A model generated the notes under the pieces. The model saw only the letters and a list, made by a program, of their open reading frames with translations. It did no database searches and had not been told where the DNA came from. The position numbers were made by a program, and so were the translations under genes. Shown in pieces: positions 1-7,094 of a stretch of DNA of 15,651 nt. Position 1 is the first letter of the stretch; each line of letters opens with the position of its first letter. The stretch lies in contig JAKAHF010000003.1 in assembly GCA_021815245.1 (NCBI GenBank), positions 1 through 15,651 on the forward strand. The letters are read 5' to 3'. This stretch comes from Actinomycetes bacterium. Lineage in GTDB: Bacteria > Actinomycetota > Thermoleophilia > RBG-16-64-13.

Positions 1-1250
1 AAGGCCGTAAACACGACGGAAATCGCCAAGAACGGCAGCACCCCCCTATAGATGGTGCTCATCGGGATATCCGGCGCGATGCCCTTGGCCACAAACATGG
101 TTATGCCCACCGGAGGGCTGATCATGACCATGATCACGACCACCACGATGATTATGCCGAACCATATCGGGTCGAAACCAAGCGCGACTACCACAGGGAA
201 GAAGATGGGCAGCGTGAGCAAGATCATTGCCATCTCTTCAAGAAACGTGCCCATTACCACGTACATGAGCAGAATGAAGATCATGACAGCCATCGGTGGC
301 CAACCGAGGTCGCCCACCCACTCCGCCACCTCCATGGGGATCGTCGTCACGGCAAGAAAGGAGGTGAAGACCAGTGCGCCGATCAGAACGGCGAATATCA
401 TGCCCCCGGTGCGCACGGTCTCCATGGTGGCACTCTTGAAGGCCTCCCAGGTCAGCCGCCTTCGCACCAAGGACATTATGAGCGCCCCGAAAGCTCCCAC
501 GGCACCCGCTTCGGTTGGCGTGAACCAGCCGACGAGCAGACCCACAATGGCCAGGATGATGACCACCAGCATCTCAAAACTGTCGAGAATGGAGAACACT
601 TTCTCTTTCAAGGTGGTCTTGGGTCCAAGAGGAGCCAGACTCGGCTTCAACTTCACTCGAACGACGATCATGATCAGGAACATAACGGCCAGCAGGATGC
701 CGGGAAGAAGGCCGGCTATGAAAAGCTTGCCGATATCCTGCTGCGCTATGATGCCGTAGATCATCAGTATCCCGCTGGGAGGGATGATGATACCCAGAGT
801 GCCGCCGGCGGCGACGCAACCCACGGACAAACCGGGGTCGTAGTTGTATCGTTTCATCTCAGGCAAGGCCACCGTGCCTATCGTCGCCGTGGTGGCGATG
901 CTCGAGGCACTGGCGGCGCCAAAGACTGCGCATGAACCGATGGTGGCTATGGACAGCCCGCCAGGGATTCTACCCAGCCACGCGTTTGCCATACGAAAGA
1001 GGCCTTGCCCCAGACCGGTACTGTTGCACAGCGCGGCCATGAAGATGAAGAGAGGGATAACAGCGTAGTCGTAGCTGGAGATCAGTGCGTAGGGGGTATT
1101 GACGAGGATGTTCACAGCGCCGGTGAAGCTGGTGAGATACGCAAACCCCGTGAAGCCCAACACCAGCATGGCAAAGCCTATAGGCATGCCGAACATGAGA
1201 AGCACGAGCAGCGAAGCCAGTCCGACCACACCCGTCATGATGGGGCTCAT
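1..1250 (-). CDS. dctM: TRAP transporter large permease (DctM family), 3' end cut by window
   Basis: This is the large membrane subunit of a TRAP transporter, which carries out ion-coupled uptake of organic acids or related solutes across the cytoplasmic membrane. I translated it from the minus strand because the frame runs out of the window. About 416 codons are present, against a family length near 425-435, so only the extreme C-terminus is missing. The protein starts MSPIMTGVVGLASLL and is hydrophobic throughout. It contains the DctM-typical segments GAASASSIATTATIGTVALPE (near residues 110-130), GTLGIIIPPSG (near 150-160) and PTEAGAVGAFGAL (near 235). Its ATG overlaps the dctQ stop as ATGA, a 4-nt overlap implying translational coupling. 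The N-terminal small subunit is a separate gene, so this is the three-gene TRAP form. Family assignment is secure; the substrate cannot be read from the sequence. Confidence 0.93.
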   Translation of the reverse strand, partial: MSPIMTGVVGLASLLVLLMFGMPIGFAMLVLGFTGFAYLTSFTGAVNILVNTPYALISSYDYAVIPLFIFMAALCNSTGLGQGLFRMANAWLGRIPGGLSIATIGSCAVFGAASASSIATTATIGTVALPEMKRYNYDPGLSVGCVAAGGTLGIIIPPSGILMIYGIIAQQDIGKLFIAGLLPGILLAVMFLIMIVVRVKLKPSLAPLGPKTTLKEKVFSILDSFEMLVVIILAIVGLLVGWFTPTEAGAVGAFGALIMSLVRRRLTWEAFKSATMETVRTGGMIFAVLIGALVFTSFLAVTTIPMEVAEWVGDLGWPPMAVMIFILLMYVVMGTFLEEMAMILLTLPIFFPVVVALGFDPIWFGIIIVVVVIMVMISPPVGITMFVAKGIAPDIPMSTIYRGVLPFLAISVVFTA

Positions 1251-1732
1251 CGTTTGAACCCTTTCCTGAGGGACTCGATGATGTTCCACAGGAGAACGGC
1301 ACTGAGAAGCGCGGCGCCCACCGACCAGATGTACTTGAACGGCGCCACGGGTATCCTCATGACTGTGGTTACCTCTGTGTAACTCGCGGAGTAGTTAGAC
1401 TCCCTGAACATCGCCCACGTGAGAACGCCGATCACTCCCAGGCTCACCAGGAGGACGAATGCGTCGGTGAATGCCTTCATCCGGGGCGGGAATTTCGTGA
1501 CGAGTACCTCCATGAAAACGTTGCGGCGTTCCTTTTCCACGAAGGGCACCGCTATTGACGCGAACACGACTCCGGCAAGCCCGGCGATTTCTATAGTGCC
1601 CAGTATCGGTTTGCCGAAGAGGCTCCGTCCCAAGATGTTCACGGCGATGATTGTCGCCATCAAGATAAGTGCCAGCGTGGCAATGATGAGGAGTGCCCTC
1701 ACCAAGTAGTCATAGAGTTTGCGTCCACTCAT
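1247..1732 (-). CDS. dctQ: TRAP transporter small permease (DctQ family)
   Basis: This is the small membrane subunit of the TRAP transporter, partner of the large permease encoded next. At 161 residues it has the usual family length, with four predicted membrane segments (about 10-33, 46-66, 89-110 and 131-152). The stretch GRSLFGKPILGTIEIAG near residues 34-51 matches the DctQ pattern of a short loop followed by a G-T-x-E helix. I chose the ATG at 1732 rather than the upstream TTG because a GAGGG ribosome site lies about 8 nt before it. The stop overlaps the dctM start by 4 nt. It is separated from dctP by 155 bp that contain a strong stem-loop, so it may be expressed at a lower level than the receptor. 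Assignment rests on length, topology and gene order. Confidence 0.9.
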   Translation of the reverse strand: MSGRKLYDYLVRALLIIATLALILMATIIAVNILGRSLFGKPILGTIEIAGLAGVVFASIAVPFVEKERRNVFMEVLVTKFPPRMKAFTDAFVLLVSLGVIGVLTWAMFRESNYSASYTEVTTVMRIPVAPFKYIWSVGAALLSAVLLWNIIESLRKGFKR

Positions 1733-1794
1733 CAAGAAGTCCCTCGCTTCTTCTGATCAATTCAGCTGATCGCAGGCTCGGTTTTGGGTCATGA

Positions 1795-1844
1795 GACTGT
1801 CTGAGCCGCATCACACAGCCTGTGCGGACACGGCTCAGACAGTC
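1795..1844. promoter_or_regulatory. Perfect 14-bp intercistronic stem-loop between dctP and dctQ
   Basis: GACTGTCTGAGCCG at 1795-1808 is exactly complementary to CGGCTCAGACAGTC at 1831-1844, with a 22-nt loop. It lies 43 bp downstream of the dctP stop and 62 bp upstream of the dctQ start in the transcript. No T-run follows on the minus strand, so it does not look like a simple intrinsic terminator. In binding-protein-dependent transport operons such hairpins often stabilise the upstream receptor mRNA or attenuate the membrane genes; that role here is inference. Confidence 0.7.
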
Positions 1845-1887
1845 GATAGGTACTAGGCTAAAACGGTCCTTCTCGAGAGCCGCGAGA

Positions 1888-3009
1888 CTACCTGGCCAGA
1901 CCCAACGCGTACTCCACAAGTTCTGTGCCGGGGAAGCCCAGGGCGTCCATGTCCGCCGCCATCTTGTCGTACACCGGCATGACAGCTTCATTCCAGCGGG
2001 CGTACTCATCGTCGGGGAGATCTATGAACTCGATGCCGGCGTCGAGGCTGAACTGCCGGGTCAGCTTCTCGCTCTCCACCCAGGCGTCGATGGCTTTCTG
2101 CCGTGCCGACGGCAAGCTGTCATCGATTATCTTCTGCAGTTCGGGAGACAGACTGTTCCACGTCTCCATGTTCATGGCCAGCCAGTTCACCGAGCAGCCC
2201 ATGGCGAAATTCGTGCAGTACTTGAAGTTGTCGGCGATCTGGAAGTCGTACATACTCCCGACAGTGGTGGCGCCGCCGTCTGTCGTTCCCTTGTCGAGCG
2301 AAGTGATCCAGTCAGGCGTCGACATGGATATGGGCGATGCTCCCAGGTTCTTCATGAAGTCGGCCAGAATGGCATTGGGCACGCGGATCTCGAGCCCCTT
2401 GATGTCGGCCATCGTCCTGACGGCCTTCTCAGTGGTGAAGAGGGCGCTCGAATGGGTCGGGAAGATCCACAGGAGTTTGAAGTCTTTCCACTGGCTTTCC
2501 ATCAGCTCGGTGTACTTGGCCCAAATAGCCTCGAAGATCCTGATGCCGTCGAGCGTATCTTTGCCGCGGACGAGCTGGGTGAGATTGACGGCGACTTCAA
2601 AGCCGGGTTCGGCTCCGAAGATGAAGGAGTGCCCGATGTCGGCCACACCGTCCCTAACGCCGGAACGCATCTCGGGGCCCTTCACAAGCTGACTCGATCC
2701 GTAGTGTCTGATGGTGAGCAGGCCGTTGCTGGCCTGCTTGATCTCTTCCGCCCAAGCCTCCAACGCGAGACCGATGGGCGCCTCGGGCGCCGACATGCTC
2801 GCCATTGACAGTTCTATGGGCTTCTGCGCCACCGTGGTATCGGTGGTTGGAGCCGCTGTCGTGGCCGGGCCTGCTGTGGTGGCCGGGCCCGCTGTGGTGG
2901 CCGGGCCTGCCGTGGTGGCCGCGGGTTCCTCTTCGCCGCAGGCCACTGCCAGGAGGGCCACAGCCAGCAACAGAATGAGAAGCCCTGCAATTAGAAGCCG
3001 CTTTGTCAT
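1888..3009 (-). CDS. dctP: TRAP transporter solute-binding lipoprotein (DctP family)
   Basis: This is the extracytoplasmic receptor that captures the solute and hands it to the DctQM permease. I place the start at the ATG at 3009, giving 373 residues, because it is preceded by GGAAAGGG about 6 nt upstream and begins a clear lipoprotein signal: MTKR, a hydrophobic core, then LAVAC with the lipid-modified Cys at residue 24. An upstream in-frame ATG at 3087 also has a fair ribosome site but would put 26 residues before the signal. After the Cys comes a linker of repeated ATTAGP units (about residues 30-55). The folded domain then shows DctP features, including KGLEIRVP with the Arg (about residue 199) that normally pairs with a substrate carboxylate, and METWNSLSPELQKII near 281-295. 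Lipid anchoring fits a monoderm host. Confidence 0.93.
   Translation of the reverse strand: MTKRLLIAGLLILLLAVALLAVACGEEEPAATTAGPATTAGPATTAGPATTAAPTTDTTVAQKPIELSMASMSAPEAPIGLALEAWAEEIKQASNGLLTIRHYGSSQLVKGPEMRSGVRDGVADIGHSFIFGAEPGFEVAVNLTQLVRGKDTLDGIRIFEAIWAKYTELMESQWKDFKLLWIFPTHSSALFTTEKAVRTMADIKGLEIRVPNAILADFMKNLGASPISMSTPDWITSLDKGTTDGGATTVGSMYDFQIADNFKYCTNFAMGCSVNWLAMNMETWNSLSPELQKIIDDSLPSARQKAIDAWVESEKLTRQFSLDAGIEFIDLPDDEYARWNEAVMPVYDKMAADMDALGFPGTELVEYALGLAR
2861..2920. repeat. 18-bp tandem repeat coding the DctP linker
   Basis: Three consecutive 18-bp units (2861-2878, 2879-2896, 2897-2914) read GTGGCCGGGCCTGCTGTG on the plus strand with one or two substitutions, followed by a partial fourth unit. 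On the coding strand they encode ATTAGP repeats between the lipid anchor and the binding domain. The copy number is likely to vary by slippage, which would change linker length without a frameshift. Confidence 0.85.
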
Positions 3010-3141
3010 CGTGTACCCTTTCCGGTGACTGTTTTCGTTCAGCACTCGAGCTTTCTTGGCATACAAGAGCACCTCCACACGATTCATCAGGTCTCTCCCC
3101 TTACCAGTCCTCCTCTCCCACACCGCATATCTACAACATCC

Positions 3142-3840
3142 CTACCCTGCCGTGATCTCCGTAAGTAGGGACCCCTGCCCAGGAGGAGATGGCGCCTTCT
3201 CCTCCTCTACGCAGTCCTTGAGATTGTCGCGAGAAGGGCCCGCGATATCGCCCAGCATGCGTCTGAAGATTTCCACCGACGTTCCGTTGTCGATGATCTC
3301 TTCCAGCCCGACGAGGCGGGCCACGTCCTCGGCCCAGCCCCACATCATGAGACTCCATGCCAGAACGTCGGTATCAAGATCCGCGCGGATGCTTCCGTCG
3401 CGCTTCCCCTCTTCGACCAACTCGGCGAAAGCTCGAATGAATACGAGATGCCTGTTGCGCAACTCCTCAGTCATGCTCCCGGAGCCGCCGGCGGCAGCGA
3501 ACTGGAACCAGGGATGAATGAAGCCTTCGAATTCGGCGGCAAGGATGGTGCCATGCCGCCTGCCCATGTCCATGATGTGCTCAAAGACGTCGTTCCCCGA
3601 TGACTGATCGATCCATTTCGGAACCCGCTCGACCATAAGATCCAGGGCAGCCACGAGCATCGCTTCGCGATTGGGAAAGAACTTGTAAAGAGCCGACCGC
3701 GAGAGTCCGACCCCAGAGGCGATACGAGAGATTGTGACACCGTGTACACCGTACCTGGCAACCAGCTTCAGCGTGATCTCGGCAAGCTGCTTCTGCCTTT
3801 CCGCTCCAGATACCCGGATGCGCTTGCGCACTGTGTCCAC
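3142..3840 (-). CDS. TetR/AcrR-family transcriptional regulator
   Basis: This is a DNA-binding repressor-type protein of 232 residues. The N-terminal helix-turn-helix is clear: VTISRIASGVGLSRSALYKF at about residues 35-54, followed by FPNREAML, the usual TetR continuation into helix 4. The C-terminal part is a helical ligand-sensing and dimerisation region with no recognisable subfamily. I chose the GTG at 3840 because GGAGGAGGG lies just upstream; the longer frame back to the ATG at 3897 would place an uncharged, Cys-containing stretch before the DNA-binding domain and would cover the likely promoter. It is in the same direction as dctPQM and ends 132 bp before dctP, so co-transcription and control of the TRAP genes are plausible. 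The ligand is unknown. Palindromes just upstream could be its own operator. Confidence 0.88.
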   Translation of the reverse strand: MDTVRKRIRVSGAERQKQLAEITLKLVARYGVHGVTISRIASGVGLSRSALYKFFPNREAMLVAALDLMVERVPKWIDQSSGNDVFEHIMDMGRRHGTILAAEFEGFIHPWFQFAAAGGSGSMTEELRNRHLVFIRAFAELVEEGKRDGSIRADLDTDVLAWSLMMWGWAEDVARLVGLEEIIDNGTSVEIFRRMLGDIAGPSRDNLKDCVEEEKAPSPPGQGSLLTEITAG

Positions 3841-3887
3841 TGCCCTCCTCCCGAACAGGTACAACGCTGCTGCACAGGCGAATGATC

Positions 3888-3938
3888 GTTCACCCAACCT
3901 AGCAGAACTGTTGAGCGCTTGTCAACCAAAAGGTGAAC
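3888..3938 (-). promoter_or_regulatory. Candidate promoter/operator of the TetR gene
   Basis: Upstream of the TetR start there is a perfect minus-strand -35 hexamer TTGACA (3920-3925) with a weak -10 candidate TAGGTT (3896-3901) at 18-nt spacing. Two nested inverted repeats cover it: GTTCACC (3888-3894) with GGTGAAC (3932-3938), and GTTGA (3910-3914) with TCAAC (3922-3926). Placement over the -35 fits autorepression, which is common for TetR proteins. The arms are short, so this is a candidate only. Confidence 0.35.
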
Positions 3939-4022
3939 GCACGTACACCCACCCGTGTTGGGACGGGCTTCTCTGAGGAGCATGCGCTGATCGCGGTGTC
4001 AGAGCCGGATGAGGAGAACGCG

Positions 4023-5240
4023 CTACGGAGTCCTCTTCGCCCTCGCGAGCGAGAGGAAATAGGACCCGATCATCACCGCGGTCAGCGCCATGATGAACCA
4101 CGGAATCGCGTCGAGTGACAGCCGCTGGGCCACGACTCCGGCGAGGGCCGGCCCCGCGGCTCCGCCCACCCCCATGGCCGCGATCTGCATGCCGATGGCG
4201 TTGGGCGTGTAGCGCTCTCCGACCCGCCGGGCCGTCCCGGAAAGGAGTGCCGCCAGCACCGGAGCCAGCGCCAGTCCTATGACTGCCGAGGCAACGAGAT
4301 TGAGCGGCCCGGGGATCTCCAGGGCGAGGAGCCCCGCACCGACGAGACCGGCGACCAGGCTGCCGACCACGAGGGTCCGCTCGGTTACGCGCCGCGTGTA
4401 GAAGCCGGCCACGATGCGCCCGACGGTGAAGATGCCCCAGTAGCTCGCCATGAAGAACCCCGCGGTGCGAGGCGACACCTGCCGCGACTCGGTGAGCAGC
4501 GTGTAGGCCCAACTGCCGAAGGCCACCTCGATGGCCATGTAGACGAAGAAGAGAAACATGGCGAGCCAGACTCGCCACCGCCGCATAGTCTCCAGAATCG
4601 GCACGTCGAGATGATGCCGCTCGCGGCCATGTGCGGGATTCTCGCCCGCCCCCTCCCCCGCGCCGCCCCGACTCCCGCCCCCGCTCCAGCGCGACGCCGT
4701 GACCACGAAGCAGCCGGCGAGGGCCAACTCGAGTGCGCCGACGACCCCGTAGCCCCACCGCCAACTGCTCAGCAGACTGAGCGCCAGCGTCATGACGACC
4801 GGACCCAGCATCGCTCCGACGCCGTAGACCGCGTGGAGCCACTGCATCATGCGCTCTCCGTGGTTGGCCGCGACGTAGATATTGAGCGCCCCGTCGATGC
4901 CGCCACCGCCCAATCCGGCCGCCACCCCCAGCACGACCACGACCCACCACCCGGGGGCCACTCCATATCCTACGAGCGCGCCGCCGGCGAAGAATGTGCT
5001 GAGCGCCAGCAACGTCCCCAGATGCAGCCGGGCCATCAACCGTCCGGCGAAGAAACTCGACAGAAGGTAGCCGACGGTGAAGGCAACGGACAGCAGCCCA
5101 AGCGCGTCGAAGGGCAGTCCAAAATCGCGCCGCATCGACGGCCAGGCCACGCCGAGCAACCCGTCGGGCAGCCCGAGAGACACGTAGGCCAGAAAGGCGA
5201 GGACGACGAGACCGAGACCCAGTCCGGCTCGCTTCTGCAT
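4023..5240 (-). CDS. MFS permease
   Basis: This is a secondary transporter of the major facilitator superfamily in the cytoplasmic membrane, 405 residues, with about twelve hydrophobic segments. After the first two segments the loop GRLMARLHLGTLL (about 66-78) resembles MFS motif A. The cytoplasmic linker between the two six-helix halves is a Gly/Ser-rich stretch at about 190-225. The start chosen is the ATG at 5240 with GGAG about 9 nt upstream; an in-frame TTG 15 codons earlier is less likely. The general pattern (GLPDGLLGVAWPSMRRDFG near the N-terminus, SYWGIFTVGRIVAGF in the second half) is closest to sugar/fucose-permease-like members, but I cannot name a substrate. The gene belongs to the very GC-rich middle block and has no obvious operon partner. 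Confidence 0.85.
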   Translation of the reverse strand: MQKRAGLGLGLVVLAFLAYVSLGLPDGLLGVAWPSMRRDFGLPFDALGLLSVAFTVGYLLSSFFAGRLMARLHLGTLLALSTFFAGGALVGYGVAPGWWVVVVLGVAAGLGGGGIDGALNIYVAANHGERMMQWLHAVYGVGAMLGPVVMTLALSLLSSWRWGYGVVGALELALAGCFVVTASRWSGGGSRGGAGEGAGENPAHGRERHHLDVPILETMRRWRVWLAMFLFFVYMAIEVAFGSWAYTLLTESRQVSPRTAGFFMASYWGIFTVGRIVAGFYTRRVTERTLVVGSLVAGLVGAGLLALEIPGPLNLVASAVIGLALAPVLAALLSGTARRVGERYTPNAIGMQIAAMGVGGAAGPALAGVVAQRLSLDAIPWFIMALTAVMIGSYFLSLARAKRTP

Positions 5241-5397
5241 GGGCGACGCTCCAGATCGGCGTGTTCGGGAACGGGGGTTCAGCAAGCCGCATGGTCGTGT
5301 CGATTCGAACCGGCGGCCGGTAACCGAGCATAGCAGGTGCCGGGGCGCCCGCGCTTCGCCGCCGGCCGGCCGGGGTCACGTCATTTCGCGACCGCGC

Positions 5398-5700
5398 CTA
5401 GGCGAGGCACCGAGCCGTGGCCGGCCGCACCTCGGGCTCATCGCAGTAGACCTGCATGTAGTCGAGGGCGAAGGTGTCGAGGCTCGCGAGGAACCACTCG
5501 CAGAAACCATCGGGCTCGAGCTCACGCACCGCGTTGGGGATCAGCGACTGGTCTCGCCGCACGGTCTGCATGAACAAGTCTACGATCTGGCGACTCGAGC
5601 GAGGCTCTGCCGCCCGCGTCTCGGCGCCCCGGGGCCGAGACGAGAGATCGTCGTCACCGGCAGGGGCGACGAAGGTGCGTAGCGTCGGTGTGCCGTCCAC
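5398..5700 (-). CDS. Small uncharacterised protein (100 aa)
   Basis: I do not recognise a family. I consider it real because the GTG start at 5700 is preceded by GGAGGG at 6-7 nt spacing, and because codons have the strong G/C third-position bias of the neighbouring genes. The N-terminal third is polar and rich in Arg, Asp and Pro, probably disordered. From about residue 36 it looks helical and acidic, with IVDLFMQTVRRDQSLIPNAV and FCEWFLASLDTFALDYMQVY. There is no membrane segment or signal, so it is likely cytoplasmic. It lies 114 bp downstream of the chemotaxis receptor gene on the same strand and may be co-transcribed with it, but nothing in the sequence links it to chemotaxis. Confidence 0.65.
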   Translation of the reverse strand: MDGTPTLRTFVAPAGDDDLSSRPRGAETRAAEPRSSRQIVDLFMQTVRRDQSLIPNAVRELEPDGFCEWFLASLDTFALDYMQVYCDEPEVRPATARCLA

Positions 5701-5729
5701 GTGTTCCCTCCACTGCGTTGTGGCGCGTA

Positions 5730-5747
5730 GCCGGCCACTTGGCCGGC
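5730..5747. repeat. GC-rich palindromic hairpin between receptor gene and small ORF
   Basis: GCCGGCCA and TGGCCGGC form perfect 8-bp arms around CT (in practice a 7-bp stem with a 4-nt loop). It lies between the chemotaxis receptor stop (5815) and the small ORF start (5700). There is no T-run on either side, so it is a pause or partial-terminator candidate rather than a clear terminator. Confidence 0.45.
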
Positions 5748-5814
5748 ACTGGAGAGACTAGCAACCCGGTCGGACGGATAAACGCGACCGAATCGCGACC
5801 GACTCGTGCGCGGA

Positions 5815-6870
5815 TCAGGCGCCCGCGCCCGAGACCACGATGCTCCTCAATTCGAGAGCCAAGGCTTGAAGATGCTGAGCCTGGCGCTCGACTTCGCGGG
5901 TGCCCGTGGTGGACTGCTGCCCGGCGTCGTTGATGCTTTGTATAGCCTGGGCGATCTGCTCGAGCCCGGCCAACTGCTGCTGCGTGGAGGCCGTGACCTG
6001 CAGTGACGACTGACTGTCGTCTCCGGCACGATCGGCCACGCGCTGCATGACCTCGCCGGCTTCCACGGAGCGCTCCCTGCCCGACTCGATCGTGTGCCGG
6101 CTGCGCTCTGCAGCCTGCACCGCCGTCTGGCTCGCCTTCTGGATCTCGTTCAGAATGGTGCGCACCTGTACGACCGCCTGCTTCGACTGCTCGGCCAGGC
6201 TCTTGACCTCCTGCGCCACAACCGAGAAGCCCTTGCCGTGCTCGCCGGCCTTGGCGGCCTCGATCGAGGCGTTGACCGACAGAAGGTTCGACTGCTCGGC
6301 CAGGTCGTTGACGGCGGCCACAACATCGCCCACCGCCTGCGTCTGCTCGCTCAGCCGGTTGATGGTCTGCGAGACCACATCCATGTCACCCAGCATCTGC
6401 TCGATGCCCGCCACCGTCTCATCGGCAAGCACGCGTGCCGATTCGAGCGAGATCGCGGCGTTCTTGGCGCCCTCCGCGGCCGACGAGGCCTTCTCGTGCA
6501 CCAGAATGGCCGTCTGCTTGACTTCCTCGACGGTCACGGTGGTCTCGTTGGTCGAGGCGGCGGTCTGCGCGGCGCCGGCCGCGACCTGCGAGGCGATCGA
6601 CATGAGTTCCGTCGCCGCCGAGTTCAAACCGCCCGTGGCGGCTTTCAGCTTGCGGCCGAGACCCAGGAAGAGCAGCCAGGTGAGTCCGCAGCCGAGAACG
6701 ATTCCACCGCCCGTGAAGACTCCGATCACGATCAGCCCGATGGTTTGGTCGAGCCCTTTCTTCAGCCAGATCATGGCGACGGCGCCGATGATGACCACGT
6801 CGAGCATCATCAGTGCATAGCCGAGAACGATGCGGCTCTGGATCGCCATCCTGCGGAGCAACCAGCCCAT
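5815..6870 (-). CDS. Methyl-accepting chemotaxis protein without a sensor domain
   Basis: This is a membrane chemoreceptor signalling protein, 351 residues. Two hydrophobic segments (about 13-36 and 44-72) are separated by only a few polar residues, so there is no extracytoplasmic ligand domain. I see no HAMP domain either. The rest is one long helical hairpin that should bind CheA and CheW; its tip is at about 191-220 and contains [19 protein letters not shown] and [18 protein letters not shown], the highly conserved receptor core. Flanking Ala/Gln/Glu-rich heptads would hold methylation sites. The ATG at 6870 has AGGAGG 6 nt upstream; the longer frame to 6933 has no comparable site. There is no C-terminal CheR-binding pentapeptide. 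It may sense membrane or energy state, or relay for a partner protein. Confidence 0.92.
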   Translation of the reverse strand: MGWLLRRMAIQSRIVLGYALMMLDVVIIGAVAMIWLKKGLDQTIGLIVIGVFTGGGIVLGCGLTWLLFLGLGRKLKAATGGLNSAATELMSIASQVAAGAAQTAASTNETTVTVEEVKQTAILVHEKASSAAEGAKNAAISLESARVLADETVAGIEQMLGDMDVVSQTINRLSEQTQAVGDVVAAVNDLAEQSNLLSVNASIEAAKAGEHGKGFSVVAQEVKSLAEQSKQAVVQVRTILNEIQKASQTAVQAAERSRHTIESGRERSVEAGEVMQRVADRAGDDSQSSLQVTASTQQQLAGLEQIAQAIQSINDAGQQSTTGTREVERQAQHLQALALELRSIVVSGAGA

Positions 6871-6936
6871 GTAGACCTCCTGAGAAACTGCCTCCCCTGC
6901 CCGCGCCTGCGCACGAATCACGTGCGGCATCATGGA

Positions 6937-6964
6937 TTATCGGCTGCAATGCGCCAATACATTA
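6937..6964 (-). promoter_or_regulatory. Sigma-28/sigma-D-like promoter upstream of the chemotaxis receptor
   Basis: The minus strand has GCCGATAA (6937-6944), an exact match to the -10 element of flagellar/chemotaxis sigma-28 promoters. A degenerate -35, TAAT (6961-6964), lies 16 nt upstream, where TAAA at 15 nt is the consensus. The expected transcript would begin about 60 nt before the receptor ATG. The -10 is strong and the -35 weak. Confidence 0.45.
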
Positions 6965-7094
6965 CAGAAAGTGCGTGGGCGGCTCGTCGGGTCCCGAGCG
7001 ACCTGCCTCCAACGCAGTCGCGAACGGAGCGCACCCCACCAAGGGGATCTCAGCCCGCACGGTCGGTGATCGGCCGCCGGGTGGAAGGCCACTT

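Noticed and set aside
5296..5325. GATTCGAACC on the plus strand, resembling the T-loop of a tRNA on the minus strand
   Set aside because: The bases on either side do not form a T-stem, and no acceptor or anticodon arm could be found at the right distances.
3922..5379. Minus-strand open frame of 485 codons over the MFS gene
   Set aside because: It is very Arg- and Gly-rich low-complexity product in another frame; the overlapping frame encodes a clear twelve-segment permease.
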